A stretch of 36,663 nt of DNA from Ruegeria arenilitoris (GTDB taxonomy: Bacteria > Pseudomonadota > Alphaproteobacteria > Rhodobacterales > Rhodobacteraceae), in NCBI RefSeq assembly GCF_013032445.1, contig NZ_WQCA01000024.1, forward strand, positions 1-36,663. Direction: 5' to 3'. A program made the translations under genes and the position numbers. Positions 1 through 8,808 of this stretch are shown one piece after another (the first letter of the stretch is position 1; each line of letters begins with the position of its first letter). A model generated the notes under the pieces. The model had not been told where the DNA came from. It saw only the letters and a program-made list of their open reading frames with translations, and ran no database searches.

Positions 1-187
1 GCACGCCTTAACAGAACTGCGTTCGATCTGACAGCTAGGGACGAAGTTTGCGACAGAACCGTGAGGGCGGAAACGATTCTTCGCGCGGCTCAAAGGTAGT
101 GCTAAAAAAAGATCATTTATGCGCATTAAGGGTAGGTGAGATTAAGATTTATACAGTTCCGATGCGGTTGAGGGCCGCGACATTGAG
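1..187. other. noncoding left edge
   Basis: No convincing gene, RNA or repeat is seen in this AT-richer stretch downstream of the leftmost LysR gene. A short adenine run lies near 105-111, but no clear terminator stem precedes it. Confidence 0.4.
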
Positions 188-1048
188 TTAGTTTGCAAGC
201 CAGTCCACGACCTGTTGCACCTCTCGTCGGGCGGGATTGGTACCTCGAACTTCGATGAAATAACCATGCGTCGGAGGGATTTCCTCATTGAAAAGCCGAA
301 TGACCCTGCCCTCGGCGAGGTCCTGGTTAATCAGCGGCAGCCAGCCGATCACGATCCCGTGCCCTTCGGCTGCGCCGCGCAAAAGGGCGTTTGCATCCTC
401 GAAGATCGCACCGCGCAGCCGGTCCGCGACAGGGACATTCATGGCGGAAAACCAATCCAGCCATCCCCAGTGGTTCCTCTGGTGCAGCAGGGGCAAATCT
501 AACAAGTCTCTTGGGTGCTCAATCGGCCCATTCGCGGCAACAAAGGCCCTTGATGCAATAGCAACCGGGCTGAGTTCCAGCAGTTTGATCGCGTCGCCCG
601 ACGCGTATGCCATCCGATTCCAACGGATCACGATGTGGATGTTTTCCCGAGCGGTTGTTCCGGGTTCGAAGGTTGGCAGAACCTCAAGCTCGATATCCGG
701 GTGAGAGTCCCAGAATTCACTGATCCTTGGCATCAGCCATCGCGCCGTAAAGATGGAACCGGCCGCCAAACGAACCACCTTGCGGGGGCGGCGGTGAAGT
801 GCGCGCACGGCTTCATCCAGTATCCCAAAGGCCAGCCGGGCAGCATCCGCAAGCCTCTCGCCATCTTCTGTCAGCGTGACTTCACGTCCGCTGCGAACAA
901 AAAGCTTGGTACCAAGCTGATCTTCCAAGCCGCGAATGTGGTGGCTGATTGCCGTCGGGGTAACCGACAACGCCTTGGATGCTGCGCGGAAACTGCCCAG
1001 ACGGGCGGCTGTTTCAAAGGCGCGCAAGGCGGGAAGGGAAGGTTTCAT
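188..1048 (-). CDS. LysR-family regulator, GcvA-like
   Basis: A 286-residue protein of normal LysR length. The N-terminus carries the winged helix-turn-helix: the LRAFETAARLGSFRAAS segment, then the recognition region TPTAISHHIRGLEDQLG at about residues 30-46 and LFVRSGREVTLTEDG. Residues from about 90 form the periplasmic-binding-like effector domain. The SHHIRGLE wording and PSLPALRAFE start are typical of the GcvA branch. It is transcribed divergently from the MttB-like operon at 1158, so it probably controls that operon and its own synthesis. A perfect 6-bp-arm palindrome lies between the two genes. The effector is unknown but is presumably the substrate or an intermediate of the adjacent pathway. 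Confidence 0.9.
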   Translation of the reverse strand: MKPSLPALRAFETAARLGSFRAASKALSVTPTAISHHIRGLEDQLGTKLFVRSGREVTLTEDGERLADAARLAFGILDEAVRALHRRPRKVVRLAAGSIFTARWLMPRISEFWDSHPDIELEVLPTFEPGTTARENIHIVIRWNRMAYASGDAIKLLELSPVAIASRAFVAANGPIEHPRDLLDLPLLHQRNHWGWLDWFSAMNVPVADRLRGAIFEDANALLRGAAEGHGIVIGWLPLINQDLAEGRVIRLFNEEIPPTHGYFIEVRGTNPARREVQQVVDWLAN

Positions 1049-1071
1049 GCCAAGCCTATTGTGTAGTTTTA

Positions 1072-1087
1072 CTCATCTATTGATGAG
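1072..1087. promoter_or_regulatory. palindrome, candidate LysR operator
   Basis: CTCATC-TATT-GATGAG is a perfect inverted repeat in the spacer between the divergent LysR and mttB-like genes. LysR regulators typically bind a dyad about 65 bases upstream of the target transcription start. That placement would put transcription of the operon well downstream of 1104 and favours translation starting at 1158. The site is read directly; the binding is inferred. Confidence 0.5.
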
Positions 1088-1157
1088 GATGATGCCTTTG
1101 TAAATGAGGATTTGGTCTGGAAAAGTGGCTTTGACGAAAAGCAAATTTCATGCCCAG

Positions 1158-2702
1158 ATGGTCAAGCCCAACCGCCGCCGAGGTCGAAAAGACCGACTGA
1201 AAGATGCCACCCAGGACCAAAACGCTCTGCCAGTCTGGCCGGGTGTGATGGGTGGTCGTCTCAAGCCGCTTTCCGCGGATGAGGTGGCGCTGGTCGAGGA
1301 CTCGGCCTTTTTGCTGCTGGCAACGCTTGGTTTGACTCAGGCCATTCCGTCGATGACTGACAAGGTACTTTCGGCGGGCGGGTCGGCGACGGAAGACGGT
1401 CGTTTGCTGTTTCCCCCCGATCTGGTTCGGTGGGCCATTGACGGGGCGCACCGCGGTTTCACGCTCTGCGGACAAAAGCCTGATCGAGATCTGAAGATCG
1501 AAGGGCCGCGTGTGCATATGTCGACCGGCGGAGCGGCGCCGGGCGTGTTCGACCTTGATACCCACGACTATCGCGACTCGACGTTGCAGGACCTCTATGA
1601 TGCGGCCCGGATCGTGGATCAGATGGACAATATCCACCATTTCAGCCGGTCGGTTGTGGCGAGGGACATCGAAGACAATGCTCTGATGGACATCAATACG
1701 GCGTATGCCTGCCTGGCGGGCACGTCCAAGCATGTGTCGATTTCGATCACCGAGCCGCAAAACGTCTCCCGGATCGCCGAGCTTTGCTACTGTATCGCAG
1801 GCGGCGAGGCCGCGTTTCGTGACCGTCCTTTTCTGACGGTCATGGTTTGCCATGTGGTCCCGCCGATGCGCTTTGCTGAAGAAGCCTGCGAAGTGCTGGA
1901 ACTAGCGATCAGGGCAGGTTTCCCCGTTCAGTTGATCAGTGCCGGTCAGGCCGGGGCGACCAGCCCGGCGACGATTGCCGGATCGTTGGTGCAGGCGGTG
2001 GCGGAAACTCTGGCCGGGCTGGTTTTTGCGCGTCTGGTCGATCCCGAGGTCAAGGCGATCTTTGCGCCCAAGCCGCTGGTTGCCGATCTGCGTACCGGCT
2101 CGATGAGCGGCGGCGGCGGCGAACAGGCCATTCTGATGGCGGGGGCCGCGCAGATGGGGCGGCATTGGGATCTGCCTACCAGCTCGATCGCCGGGATCAC
2201 CGATGCCAAGCGGCTGGATGCTCAGTACGGGGCCGAGAAATCGCTGGCTGTGACCATGGCGGCTCATGCGGGTTCAAACATCGTCACCCAGGCAGCCGGC
2301 ATGATGTCGAGCCTTCTGGGTGTGAGCCACGCCGCCTATGTCAGCGATAACGATCTGCTGGGCAACATTCTGCGCACCATTCGCGGGATCGAGGCGACGC
2401 CCGAAAACATCGCGACGGATGTCATCGCGGATGTGTGCCGTGGGGAGGGCCATTATCTGGGCGAAATGCACACGTTCAGCCGGATGAAGTCGGATTATTT
2501 CTATCCGGAAATCGGCGACCGCCGGGCGCCGCGCGACTGGCAGGAACAAGGCGGCCAAAGGATCGGGGATGTGGCGCGCGAACGCGCGCGTGAAATCCTG
2601 AAAGTCCACTTCCCTGCGCATATCCCTGATCACATCGATCACACGGTGCGGAGACATTTCGACATCTGCCTGACCCGGGCCCAAATCGGACGATCTGAAT
2701 GA
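1158..2702 (+). CDS. MttB-superfamily (trimethylamine methyltransferase-like) protein
   Basis: A 514-residue member of the MttB superfamily, which in characterised cases moves a methyl group from a quaternary or tertiary amine to a corrinoid protein (MttB, and the pyrrolysine-free glycine betaine enzyme MtgB). Family landmarks are an N-terminal basic RRRGRK stretch, the STGGAAPGVFDLDT region, GATSPATIAGSLVQAVAE, and a C-terminal GEGHYLGEMHT segment. No internal TAG codon is present, so this is a pyrrolysine-free member. The frame is open from an ATG at 1104, but 1158 is preferred because family members start near the basic stretch and because of the operator placement; neither start has a strong ribosome-binding site. 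Its stop overlaps the next start (ATGA). The true substrate is unknown. Confidence 0.85.
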   Translation: MVKPNRRRGRKDRLKDATQDQNALPVWPGVMGGRLKPLSADEVALVEDSAFLLLATLGLTQAIPSMTDKVLSAGGSATEDGRLLFPPDLVRWAIDGAHRGFTLCGQKPDRDLKIEGPRVHMSTGGAAPGVFDLDTHDYRDSTLQDLYDAARIVDQMDNIHHFSRSVVARDIEDNALMDINTAYACLAGTSKHVSISITEPQNVSRIAELCYCIAGGEAAFRDRPFLTVMVCHVVPPMRFAEEACEVLELAIRAGFPVQLISAGQAGATSPATIAGSLVQAVAETLAGLVFARLVDPEVKAIFAPKPLVADLRTGSMSGGGGEQAILMAGAAQMGRHWDLPTSSIAGITDAKRLDAQYGAEKSLAVTMAAHAGSNIVTQAAGMMSSLLGVSHAAYVSDNDLLGNILRTIRGIEATPENIATDVIADVCRGEGHYLGEMHTFSRMKSDYFYPEIGDRRAPRDWQEQGGQRIGDVARERAREILKVHFPAHIPDHIDHTVRRHFDICLTRAQIGRSE

Positions 2703-3988
2703 GCCATTCTGACCTCAGCGCGCGCGCCCGCGCGGCCCTTCCGGGTGGTGTCAGCCACGAACTGCGCTATCGCGATCCGCACCCCGTCTACATTGAGCGC
2801 GCGCAGGGGGCTGAGAAATGGGACATCGAGGGCCGGCGTTATATCGATTTCAAGATGGGCAGCGCCAGCCAGATGCTGGGGCATGGGCATCCTGCGATCG
2901 TCGAGGCGATCAGAAAGCAAGCCGGACAGGCAATTTTCAGCGCCGACTGCCACGAGGCTGAAATCCTCTGGGCCGAATGGATCAATCGGCTTTACCCCTG
3001 TGCCGGGCGAACGCGGTTTACCGCTTCGGGTAGCGAGGCGACCATGCTGGCCGTACGTCTGGGTCGCGCGCAGTCCGGCAAGGATCATGTGCTGCGGGTG
3101 GACGGGCATTATCACGGTTGGCACGACCACGTTCTCAAGGGCGCGAAGCCTGGAACCCTTCAAACTGAATCGCTGGGGGTTCCGGAGGCTGTGAACGAGT
3201 TGATCCATGTCTGCGCGGCAGAGTCCAAAGCGATGGAACGCGCCCTGCAGGACGATCGCATCGGCACGGTCATCATCGAGGCTTCGGGGGCCAATTACGG
3301 CTCGGTGCCGCTGTCGACCGAGACGTTGCGGGCTTTGCACGACGTGGCACGGGCGGCAGGCGTGGTGCTGATCTTTGATGAGATCATCAGCGGGTTCCGC
3401 TGGTCGCCCGGCGGGCGGCAGGCCCGTGATGAAATCGTTCCCGACCTGACGACACTGGCCAAGATCGCCACTGGGGGTTTGCCGGGCGGCGCGGTCTGTG
3501 GTCGGGCCGAGATCATGGAATTGATGAATAACTCGACCGCCCGTCAGGGCATTGCGCCAGCGGTCAGCCACAAGGGCACGTTCAATGCCTCGCCGTTGGT
3601 GGCCGCCGCAGCCTGTGCCGCGATGCCGTTGCTGGCAAGCGGTGAGGCGCAGGCCCAGGCCGACGCAATGGCGGCCCGGATGCGCGACGGCATGAATGCC
3701 GCGTTGTCGGATCTGGGCGTTGCCGGGCTGGCCTATGGCGACAGCTCGGTCTTTCACGTGTTCTTTGGGCGCGACAGCATAGACGGCCTCAGCCCGGCTC
3801 AGATCCGCGGGATGCCTAAAGGGACGGTCAAAGCTTATCGCGACGGTATGTTGGCGCGTGGGGTGGATATGATGTCCTACACTTCGGGCCTGACCTCGGC
3901 TGCCCATGATCCGGACCTGATCGATGAGGCGCTGGAGGCGTTTCGCGCCACCCTGTCCGACATGATCCGTGACGGAGCGCTGCCATGA
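2699..3988 (+). CDS. class III PLP aminotransferase, glutamate-1-semialdehyde aminomutase-like
   Basis: A 429-residue fold-type I PLP enzyme. Visible landmarks are the phosphate-binding FTASGSEATMLAVR region at about 107-120, GHYHGWHD at about 136-143, the PLP-stacking DEIISGFRW with Asp227, and TTLAKIATGGLPGGAVCG with the predicted Schiff-base Lys255. The C-terminal part is complete. The sequence pattern is closest to glutamate-1-semialdehyde aminomutases, but the setting in an amine-degradation operon, coupled by 4-bp overlaps on both sides, argues for a catabolic aminotransferase or aminomutase rather than haem synthesis. It may remove the amino group once the methyl groups are gone. The exact substrate cannot be read from the sequence. 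Confidence 0.88.
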   Translation: MSHSDLSARARAALPGGVSHELRYRDPHPVYIERAQGAEKWDIEGRRYIDFKMGSASQMLGHGHPAIVEAIRKQAGQAIFSADCHEAEILWAEWINRLYPCAGRTRFTASGSEATMLAVRLGRAQSGKDHVLRVDGHYHGWHDHVLKGAKPGTLQTESLGVPEAVNELIHVCAAESKAMERALQDDRIGTVIIEASGANYGSVPLSTETLRALHDVARAAGVVLIFDEIISGFRWSPGGRQARDEIVPDLTTLAKIATGGLPGGAVCGRAEIMELMNNSTARQGIAPAVSHKGTFNASPLVAAAACAAMPLLASGEAQAQADAMAARMRDGMNAALSDLGVAGLAYGDSSVFHVFFGRDSIDGLSPAQIRGMPKGTVKAYRDGMLARGVDMMSYTSGLTSAAHDPDLIDEALEAFRATLSDMIRDGALP

Positions 3989-6396
3989 CTCTGCCGTCCC
4001 ATGCCCGCACAATTGTGATCGGCGGTGGAATCATCGGCTGCTCGGTCGCTTACCATCTGGCCCGTCAGGGGCGCAAAGATATCGTGGTGTTGGAGCGCTC
4101 GAAACTGACTTCGGGCACCACCTGGCACGCCGCCGGTCTGGTGCGCCGCCTGCGGTCTTCGGCGACGCTGACCAAGCTGATCAACTACTCGATCGACCTT
4201 TATGGGGAGTTGGAACACGAGACCGGCCAGGCCACTGGCTGGATTCAAACCGGGTCGCTGACACTGGCGACCAACCCGGATCGGTTGACCAATATCAAAC
4301 GGCAGGTTTCATTGGGCCGCGCTTTCGGGCTTGAGGCCGAGGTGGTCGATGCCAAACGCGCAAAAGAGCTGTGGCCGCTGATCGAAACGGATGACGTGAT
4401 CGGCGCGGTCTGGTCCCCGGCGGATGGTCGCGTGAACCCCTCGGACGTGGCGTTGGCGCTGTCGAAAGGCGCCCGCGCCCGAGGTGTGCAGATTTTCGAG
4501 GATACCGCCGTCACCGGATTGCAGAAAACGGCAGGGCGCGTCTCGGGCGTTGAGGTGGGGGACCATGTGATTGCCGCCGATGAGGTCGTGATTGCCTGCG
4601 GCCTCTGGTCCCGCGAAGTGGCGGCGATGGCAGGTGCGCATATGCCGCTTTATGCTTGCGAGCATTTCTACATCTTGACCAAACCGCTGGCCGAGGTGCA
4701 GGCGCTTGGCAAAGGGGCCCATCTGCCGACGCTGAACGATCAGGACGCGTTCCTCTATGCCCGCGACGATGTCGAAGGATTGCTGGTGGGGTGTTTTGAA
4801 CCGCACGCCAGGGGCCTGTCTCTGGACCGTTTGCCCAAGGATTTCAGTTTTGATCTGCTGGACGAGGATTGGGATCACTTCATGCCCATGATGGAAAACG
4901 CCCTGCGCCGGATTCCCGCGTTGGACCGGGCCGAGGTGCGGATGCTGCTCAACGGGCCCGAAAGCTTCACCCTCGACAGTCAGTTCATACTGGGCGAAAG
5001 CCCCGAAGTTCCGGGTCTGTTTCTGATGGGCGGTATGAATTCGACCGGGATTGCGCTGGCCGGGGGGGCGGGCAGGGCGATGGCGGAATGGATCATCGCC
5101 GGCGCGCCGACCATGGAACTGAACGAGGCCGATATTCGCCGGTTCAGCCCTGAGATGAATGTGCTGGCCGCATTGGAGGCCCGCATCCCCGAAGTGCTGG
5201 GCCGCCATTACGACAACCCCTTTCCGGGCCGTGCGATGGACAGTGCGCGGGGGCAGCGCCGCTCGCCCATTCACGTCGGGCTGGTGGCAGCGGGTGCACA
5301 GTTCGAGGCGCGCGGCGGCTGGGAACGGGCGGTGCATTTCGGCGGTGAAGCCGCACATCAGCCGCTGAACTTTGGTGCCCCGCCCTGGCGTGATCAGGTT
5401 GCAGCGGAGGTCGAGGCCTGCCGCAGCGGCGCGGCCCTTCTGGACCAATCTGCGTTCGGCAAGATCATGGTGCAGGGGCCGGATGCTTGTGCGTTCCTCA
5501 ACCGCCTCTGCGCGGCGCAGATGGACCTGCCCGAGGGGCGCATCGCCTACAGCCAAATCCTGAACGCACGCGGTGGTATCGAAAGTGATCTGACCGTGCA
5601 GCGTCACGGACCAGAGGCCTATTTGCTGATCACCGGCGCGGGCGAAGTTGTGCGAGACCTCAAGCATATGCGCGAGATCCGGGGCGATTTCCGTGCCGAG
5701 TTCACTGACGTGACCAGCGGTTATGCCATTCTGGGCCTGGCCGGGGCCAGGGCGCGCAGCGTGTTGCAGGCGACCACGAACACGCCGGTTCCTGACCTGA
5801 AACGCTTTCAGTTCGCACCGGTCGAAATCGACCTTGCACGCGGTTGGGCAGGGCGGCTGAGTTTCACCGGCGAAGAGGGGTATGAACTGTATATCCCCGC
5901 CGACATGGCCATGGCCGCGTATGAGGCGCTGCTGGACGCTGGGGCCAGCCATGCCGGTCTTTATGCCAGCAGCAGCCTGCGTATCGAAAGCGGGTTCCGC
6001 GCCTTCGGGCACGAGTTGACCCCCGGCACCACTCCGCATGAGGTCGGTCTGGACGCGTTCTGCGCCATGGGCACGGGGTTCGTGGGTGAAGACGCGCTGC
6101 AGGATCACATACCTGCGCGCCGGATCGTCTCGATGCTGTTTGATGATCCCGAAGCCATCCCGATCCATGACGAGCCGGTCTATTTCGCGGGGCAGGTCGT
6201 CGGGCAAGTCACTTCGGCCGCCTGGAGTTACCGGTTGGGGCGCTCTGTCGCGCTGGCGATGATCTCGGGCCCGCCAGGGTTCTTTAGCGAAAAATCCTCG
6301 ACCGCGGATGGTACATGGGGGGTTGAGGTGGAAATCGCCTGCACCCGTTACACTGCCCGCGCCGCGTTGAAACCCGCCAAAGAGGCGTTCCAATGA
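3985..6396 (+). CDS. FAD-dependent dehydrogenase fused to GcvT domain (dimethylglycine/sarcosine dehydrogenase-like), copy 1
   Basis: An 803-residue protein with the layout of dimethylglycine and sarcosine dehydrogenases. An N-terminal DAO-type FAD domain (about 1-370) is followed by a linker domain (about 375-430), a GcvT folate-binding domain (about 435-700) and a C-terminal beta-barrel. The dinucleotide motif GGGIIG is at 13-18. The SGTTWHAAG motif puts His48 where the mitochondrial enzymes attach FAD covalently. In the GcvT half, GGIESDL supplies Asp535 at the position of the catalytic aspartate of GcvT, followed by SFTGEEGYELY. It probably oxidises an N-methyl group and passes the one-carbon unit to tetrahydrofolate. 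It overlaps both neighbours by 4 bases. Confidence 0.9.
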   Translation: MTLPSHARTIVIGGGIIGCSVAYHLARQGRKDIVVLERSKLTSGTTWHAAGLVRRLRSSATLTKLINYSIDLYGELEHETGQATGWIQTGSLTLATNPDRLTNIKRQVSLGRAFGLEAEVVDAKRAKELWPLIETDDVIGAVWSPADGRVNPSDVALALSKGARARGVQIFEDTAVTGLQKTAGRVSGVEVGDHVIAADEVVIACGLWSREVAAMAGAHMPLYACEHFYILTKPLAEVQALGKGAHLPTLNDQDAFLYARDDVEGLLVGCFEPHARGLSLDRLPKDFSFDLLDEDWDHFMPMMENALRRIPALDRAEVRMLLNGPESFTLDSQFILGESPEVPGLFLMGGMNSTGIALAGGAGRAMAEWIIAGAPTMELNEADIRRFSPEMNVLAALEARIPEVLGRHYDNPFPGRAMDSARGQRRSPIHVGLVAAGAQFEARGGWERAVHFGGEAAHQPLNFGAPPWRDQVAAEVEACRSGAALLDQSAFGKIMVQGPDACAFLNRLCAAQMDLPEGRIAYSQILNARGGIESDLTVQRHGPEAYLLITGAGEVVRDLKHMREIRGDFRAEFTDVTSGYAILGLAGARARSVLQATTNTPVPDLKRFQFAPVEIDLARGWAGRLSFTGEEGYELYIPADMAMAAYEALLDAGASHAGLYASSSLRIESGFRAFGHELTPGTTPHEVGLDAFCAMGTGFVGEDALQDHIPARRIVSMLFDDPEAIPIHDEPVYFAGQVVGQVTSAAWSYRLGRSVALAMISGPPGFFSEKSSTADGTWGVEVEIACTRYTARAALKPAKEAFQ

Positions 6397-8804
6397 GTGG
6401 CACGACCCGCACCACACAGGTCGCCATCATCGGCGGCGGGATCATGGGTGTCGCCGCCCAGTTCCAGCTGGCCGAGAACGGCTGGACCGACACGATCCTG
6501 TTCGAAAAGGCCGAGCTGACCAGCGGGTCGACATGGCACGCGGCGGGCCAGATTGCCCATGCGGTCGGCAGCCGGATCGCGGGCTGGATCAACAAGACCT
6601 CGATTGCGACCTACAAGCGTGTCGAGACGGAAACCGGACAGAGCATCGGCTGGCACGAGGTCGGCGGGTTTCGGATCGCCACCACCGACGATGAGGTCGA
6701 CTGGATGAAGTCGATCATGGGCGTCGGCAAGCTGCTGGACCTGCCGATGGAACTGGTCGGGCCGGACGAGGTGGCCAAGGGCAATCCGTTTTACAGGACC
6801 TCTGACATCAAGGCTGCTGTGCACACCTTTGAAGACGGCCACATAGACCCGTCGGGTGTCACCATGGCGCTGGCCGCGGCCGCTCGTGCGCGTGGGGCCA
6901 GGATTGAGCGGCACAACCGGGTTACCGGGGCGTCGCGCAAGGGCGACATGTGGCTTCTGCGTACGGAAAAGGGGGATGTGCTGGCCGAGCATGTGGTGAT
7001 CGCCGCGGGTTCGTACGCCAATCAGGTGGGGGAATGGTTCGGGTTGAAAATCCCCTCGGTCTCATGCCTGCACCATTATCTGGTCACGGATACGGTGCCC
7101 GAGTTTCTGGATCGCCCCGAACTGCCCGTCATGCGTGACAATGCGTTTGGCGGCTATATCCGGCAAGAGCAGAAATCGGGCCTGATCGGGATATATGAGG
7201 GCCATGTCTGCCCCACGGTTTGGGAAATGCCGCAAGGCGCGCCCTGGGCCGCCGAGAATGAGCTGTTCGAGGCGGATTACGACTCGATTGGCGATTTCCT
7301 GATGGTGGCGTTCGACAAGATGCCCATTCTGGCCGATCTGGGGATCAAGCGTGTGGTGCGCGGGGCAATCACCCATACTCCGGATGGGGGTATGCTGGTG
7401 GGGCCGTCGGGTGCGCCGAATGTCTGGCTGTCCTGCGGGTCGTCCATCGGGCTGGCCTGGGGCGGCGGGGCCGGCAAGGTGCTGGCCGACTGGATGGTGC
7501 ATGGCGAAACCCAGATCAACACCCGCGGCATGGACCCGCGCCGCTATGGCGAATTCAGCACCGATCATTTCATCGTCGAGCGCACCAAGGACGAATTCAT
7601 GCGCCGCCATGACACGCCGTGCCCCGGCAAACAGTTCAAAAGCCTGCGCCCGCTGAACCGTCACCCGCTGTATGACCGGCTGGCCGCAAAGGGTGCGGTG
7701 TTTGGCGAAGTGGCAGGCTGGGAGCGCCCCCGCTATTTCGGTCAGATCGGCGAGGTCGAACAAATCGGCTGGGGGCATCAGAACTGGCACACACACGCCA
7801 TGGCCGAGGCCAGGGCCACGCGCGCCGCCGCCGGTGTGATCGACCTCTGTGCGTTTGCGCAGTTCGAGATCACCGGCAGGGATGCTGGGGCCCTCCTCGA
7901 CCGGCTGTCGGCCAACAGAATTCCGACCAAGGACGGGCGGATCAGTCTGAACCACCTGCTGACCCCAAGGGGCAAGTTCGAGACCGAGATCACCATTTGG
8001 CGCATCGCCAGGGATCGGTATTTTACCGGTTCTGCCATCGCGCGGGCCAACGCTGATTTTAACTGGATCAGGTCCCATATCCGACCCGGTGAAGACGTTC
8101 AGATGATCAACTGCTCAACTAATTGGGGGATGCTGGCCCTGTCAGGTCCAGCCGCGCGCCGGATCATGGCCGAGATGACCGAAGCCGATCTCGGCAACGC
8201 CGCCTTTCCCTGGCTTTCGGGTCAGGAGATCACCGTGGCGGGCATCGCCTGCTACGCGTTGCGCGTGTCCTTTACCGGTGAGCTTGGGTGGGAGTTGCAT
8301 GTGCCATTGGACCGGATCGGCACGCTGTATGATGCGTTGTTCGACGCTGGCGCCAGGCACGGGCTGATCGATCTCGGCTCTTACGCGTTCAATGGGATGC
8401 GGATGGAGAAGGCCTATCGGGCGAGCGCTGAACTGACCACGGATGTTGGCCCGTTTGACGTTGGGTTGGACCGCTTTGTGCGCGCCGAAGGGCGAGATTT
8501 TGTCGGCAAAAACGCTCTTATGGCCCGCGATCCGGACTGGCGGCTGTTTTACGCGGAACTTCATGCGGATGACATGGATATTCAAGGCGGTGAGCCCGTG
8601 TTGCTGAACGGGACGCCCGTTGGTCTGACCACCTCGGGCGGGTACGGTTACACGGTCGGCAAGTCGCTGGGCTGGCTGTTCGTGCGGGCAGGTACGCCCC
8701 GCGATGGGTTGCGCGTGCAGATTCTGAGTCGCGCAATTCCCGTGACCGTCCATGACGACGCAATTTTTGACCCACAGAACCTGGCGCAAAGATCCGAGGA
8801 TTAG
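6393..8804 (+). CDS. FAD-dependent dehydrogenase fused to GcvT domain, copy 2
   Basis: A second 803-residue FAD-GcvT protein directly after copy 1, with start and stop overlapping as ATGA. The FAD motif GGGIMG is at 14-19, and SGSTWHAAG supplies His49 for possible covalent flavin. The GcvT half is recognisable (SFTGELGWELHVP), but the aspartate position in the GGIxxDL-type motif reads GKFETEI, with Glu532 instead of Asp. That may change folate chemistry or abolish C1 transfer. Two adjacent dehydrogenases of this type fit sequential removal of two methyl groups, or acting as paired oxidases on related amines. The sequence is clearly diverged from copy 1, so this is not a recent duplicate. Confidence 0.9.
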   Translation: MSGTTRTTQVAIIGGGIMGVAAQFQLAENGWTDTILFEKAELTSGSTWHAAGQIAHAVGSRIAGWINKTSIATYKRVETETGQSIGWHEVGGFRIATTDDEVDWMKSIMGVGKLLDLPMELVGPDEVAKGNPFYRTSDIKAAVHTFEDGHIDPSGVTMALAAAARARGARIERHNRVTGASRKGDMWLLRTEKGDVLAEHVVIAAGSYANQVGEWFGLKIPSVSCLHHYLVTDTVPEFLDRPELPVMRDNAFGGYIRQEQKSGLIGIYEGHVCPTVWEMPQGAPWAAENELFEADYDSIGDFLMVAFDKMPILADLGIKRVVRGAITHTPDGGMLVGPSGAPNVWLSCGSSIGLAWGGGAGKVLADWMVHGETQINTRGMDPRRYGEFSTDHFIVERTKDEFMRRHDTPCPGKQFKSLRPLNRHPLYDRLAAKGAVFGEVAGWERPRYFGQIGEVEQIGWGHQNWHTHAMAEARATRAAAGVIDLCAFAQFEITGRDAGALLDRLSANRIPTKDGRISLNHLLTPRGKFETEITIWRIARDRYFTGSAIARANADFNWIRSHIRPGEDVQMINCSTNWGMLALSGPAARRIMAEMTEADLGNAAFPWLSGQEITVAGIACYALRVSFTGELGWELHVPLDRIGTLYDALFDAGARHGLIDLGSYAFNGMRMEKAYRASAELTTDVGPFDVGLDRFVRAEGRDFVGKNALMARDPDWRLFYAELHADDMDIQGGEPVLLNGTPVGLTTSGGYGYTVGKSLGWLFVRAGTPRDGLRVQILSRAIPVTVHDDAIFDPQNLAQRSED

Positions 8805-8808
8805 ACCC

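Noticed and set aside
1158..2702. pyrrolysine-type MttB with in-frame amber codon
   Set aside because: No internal TAG is present in either MttB-like gene, and pyl genes are absent from the window.
4309..6417. 702-codon antisense open frame over the FAD-GcvT gene
   Set aside because: Arg/His/Pro/Gly-rich shadow of a GC-rich gene; the sense frame has clear FAD and GcvT motifs.
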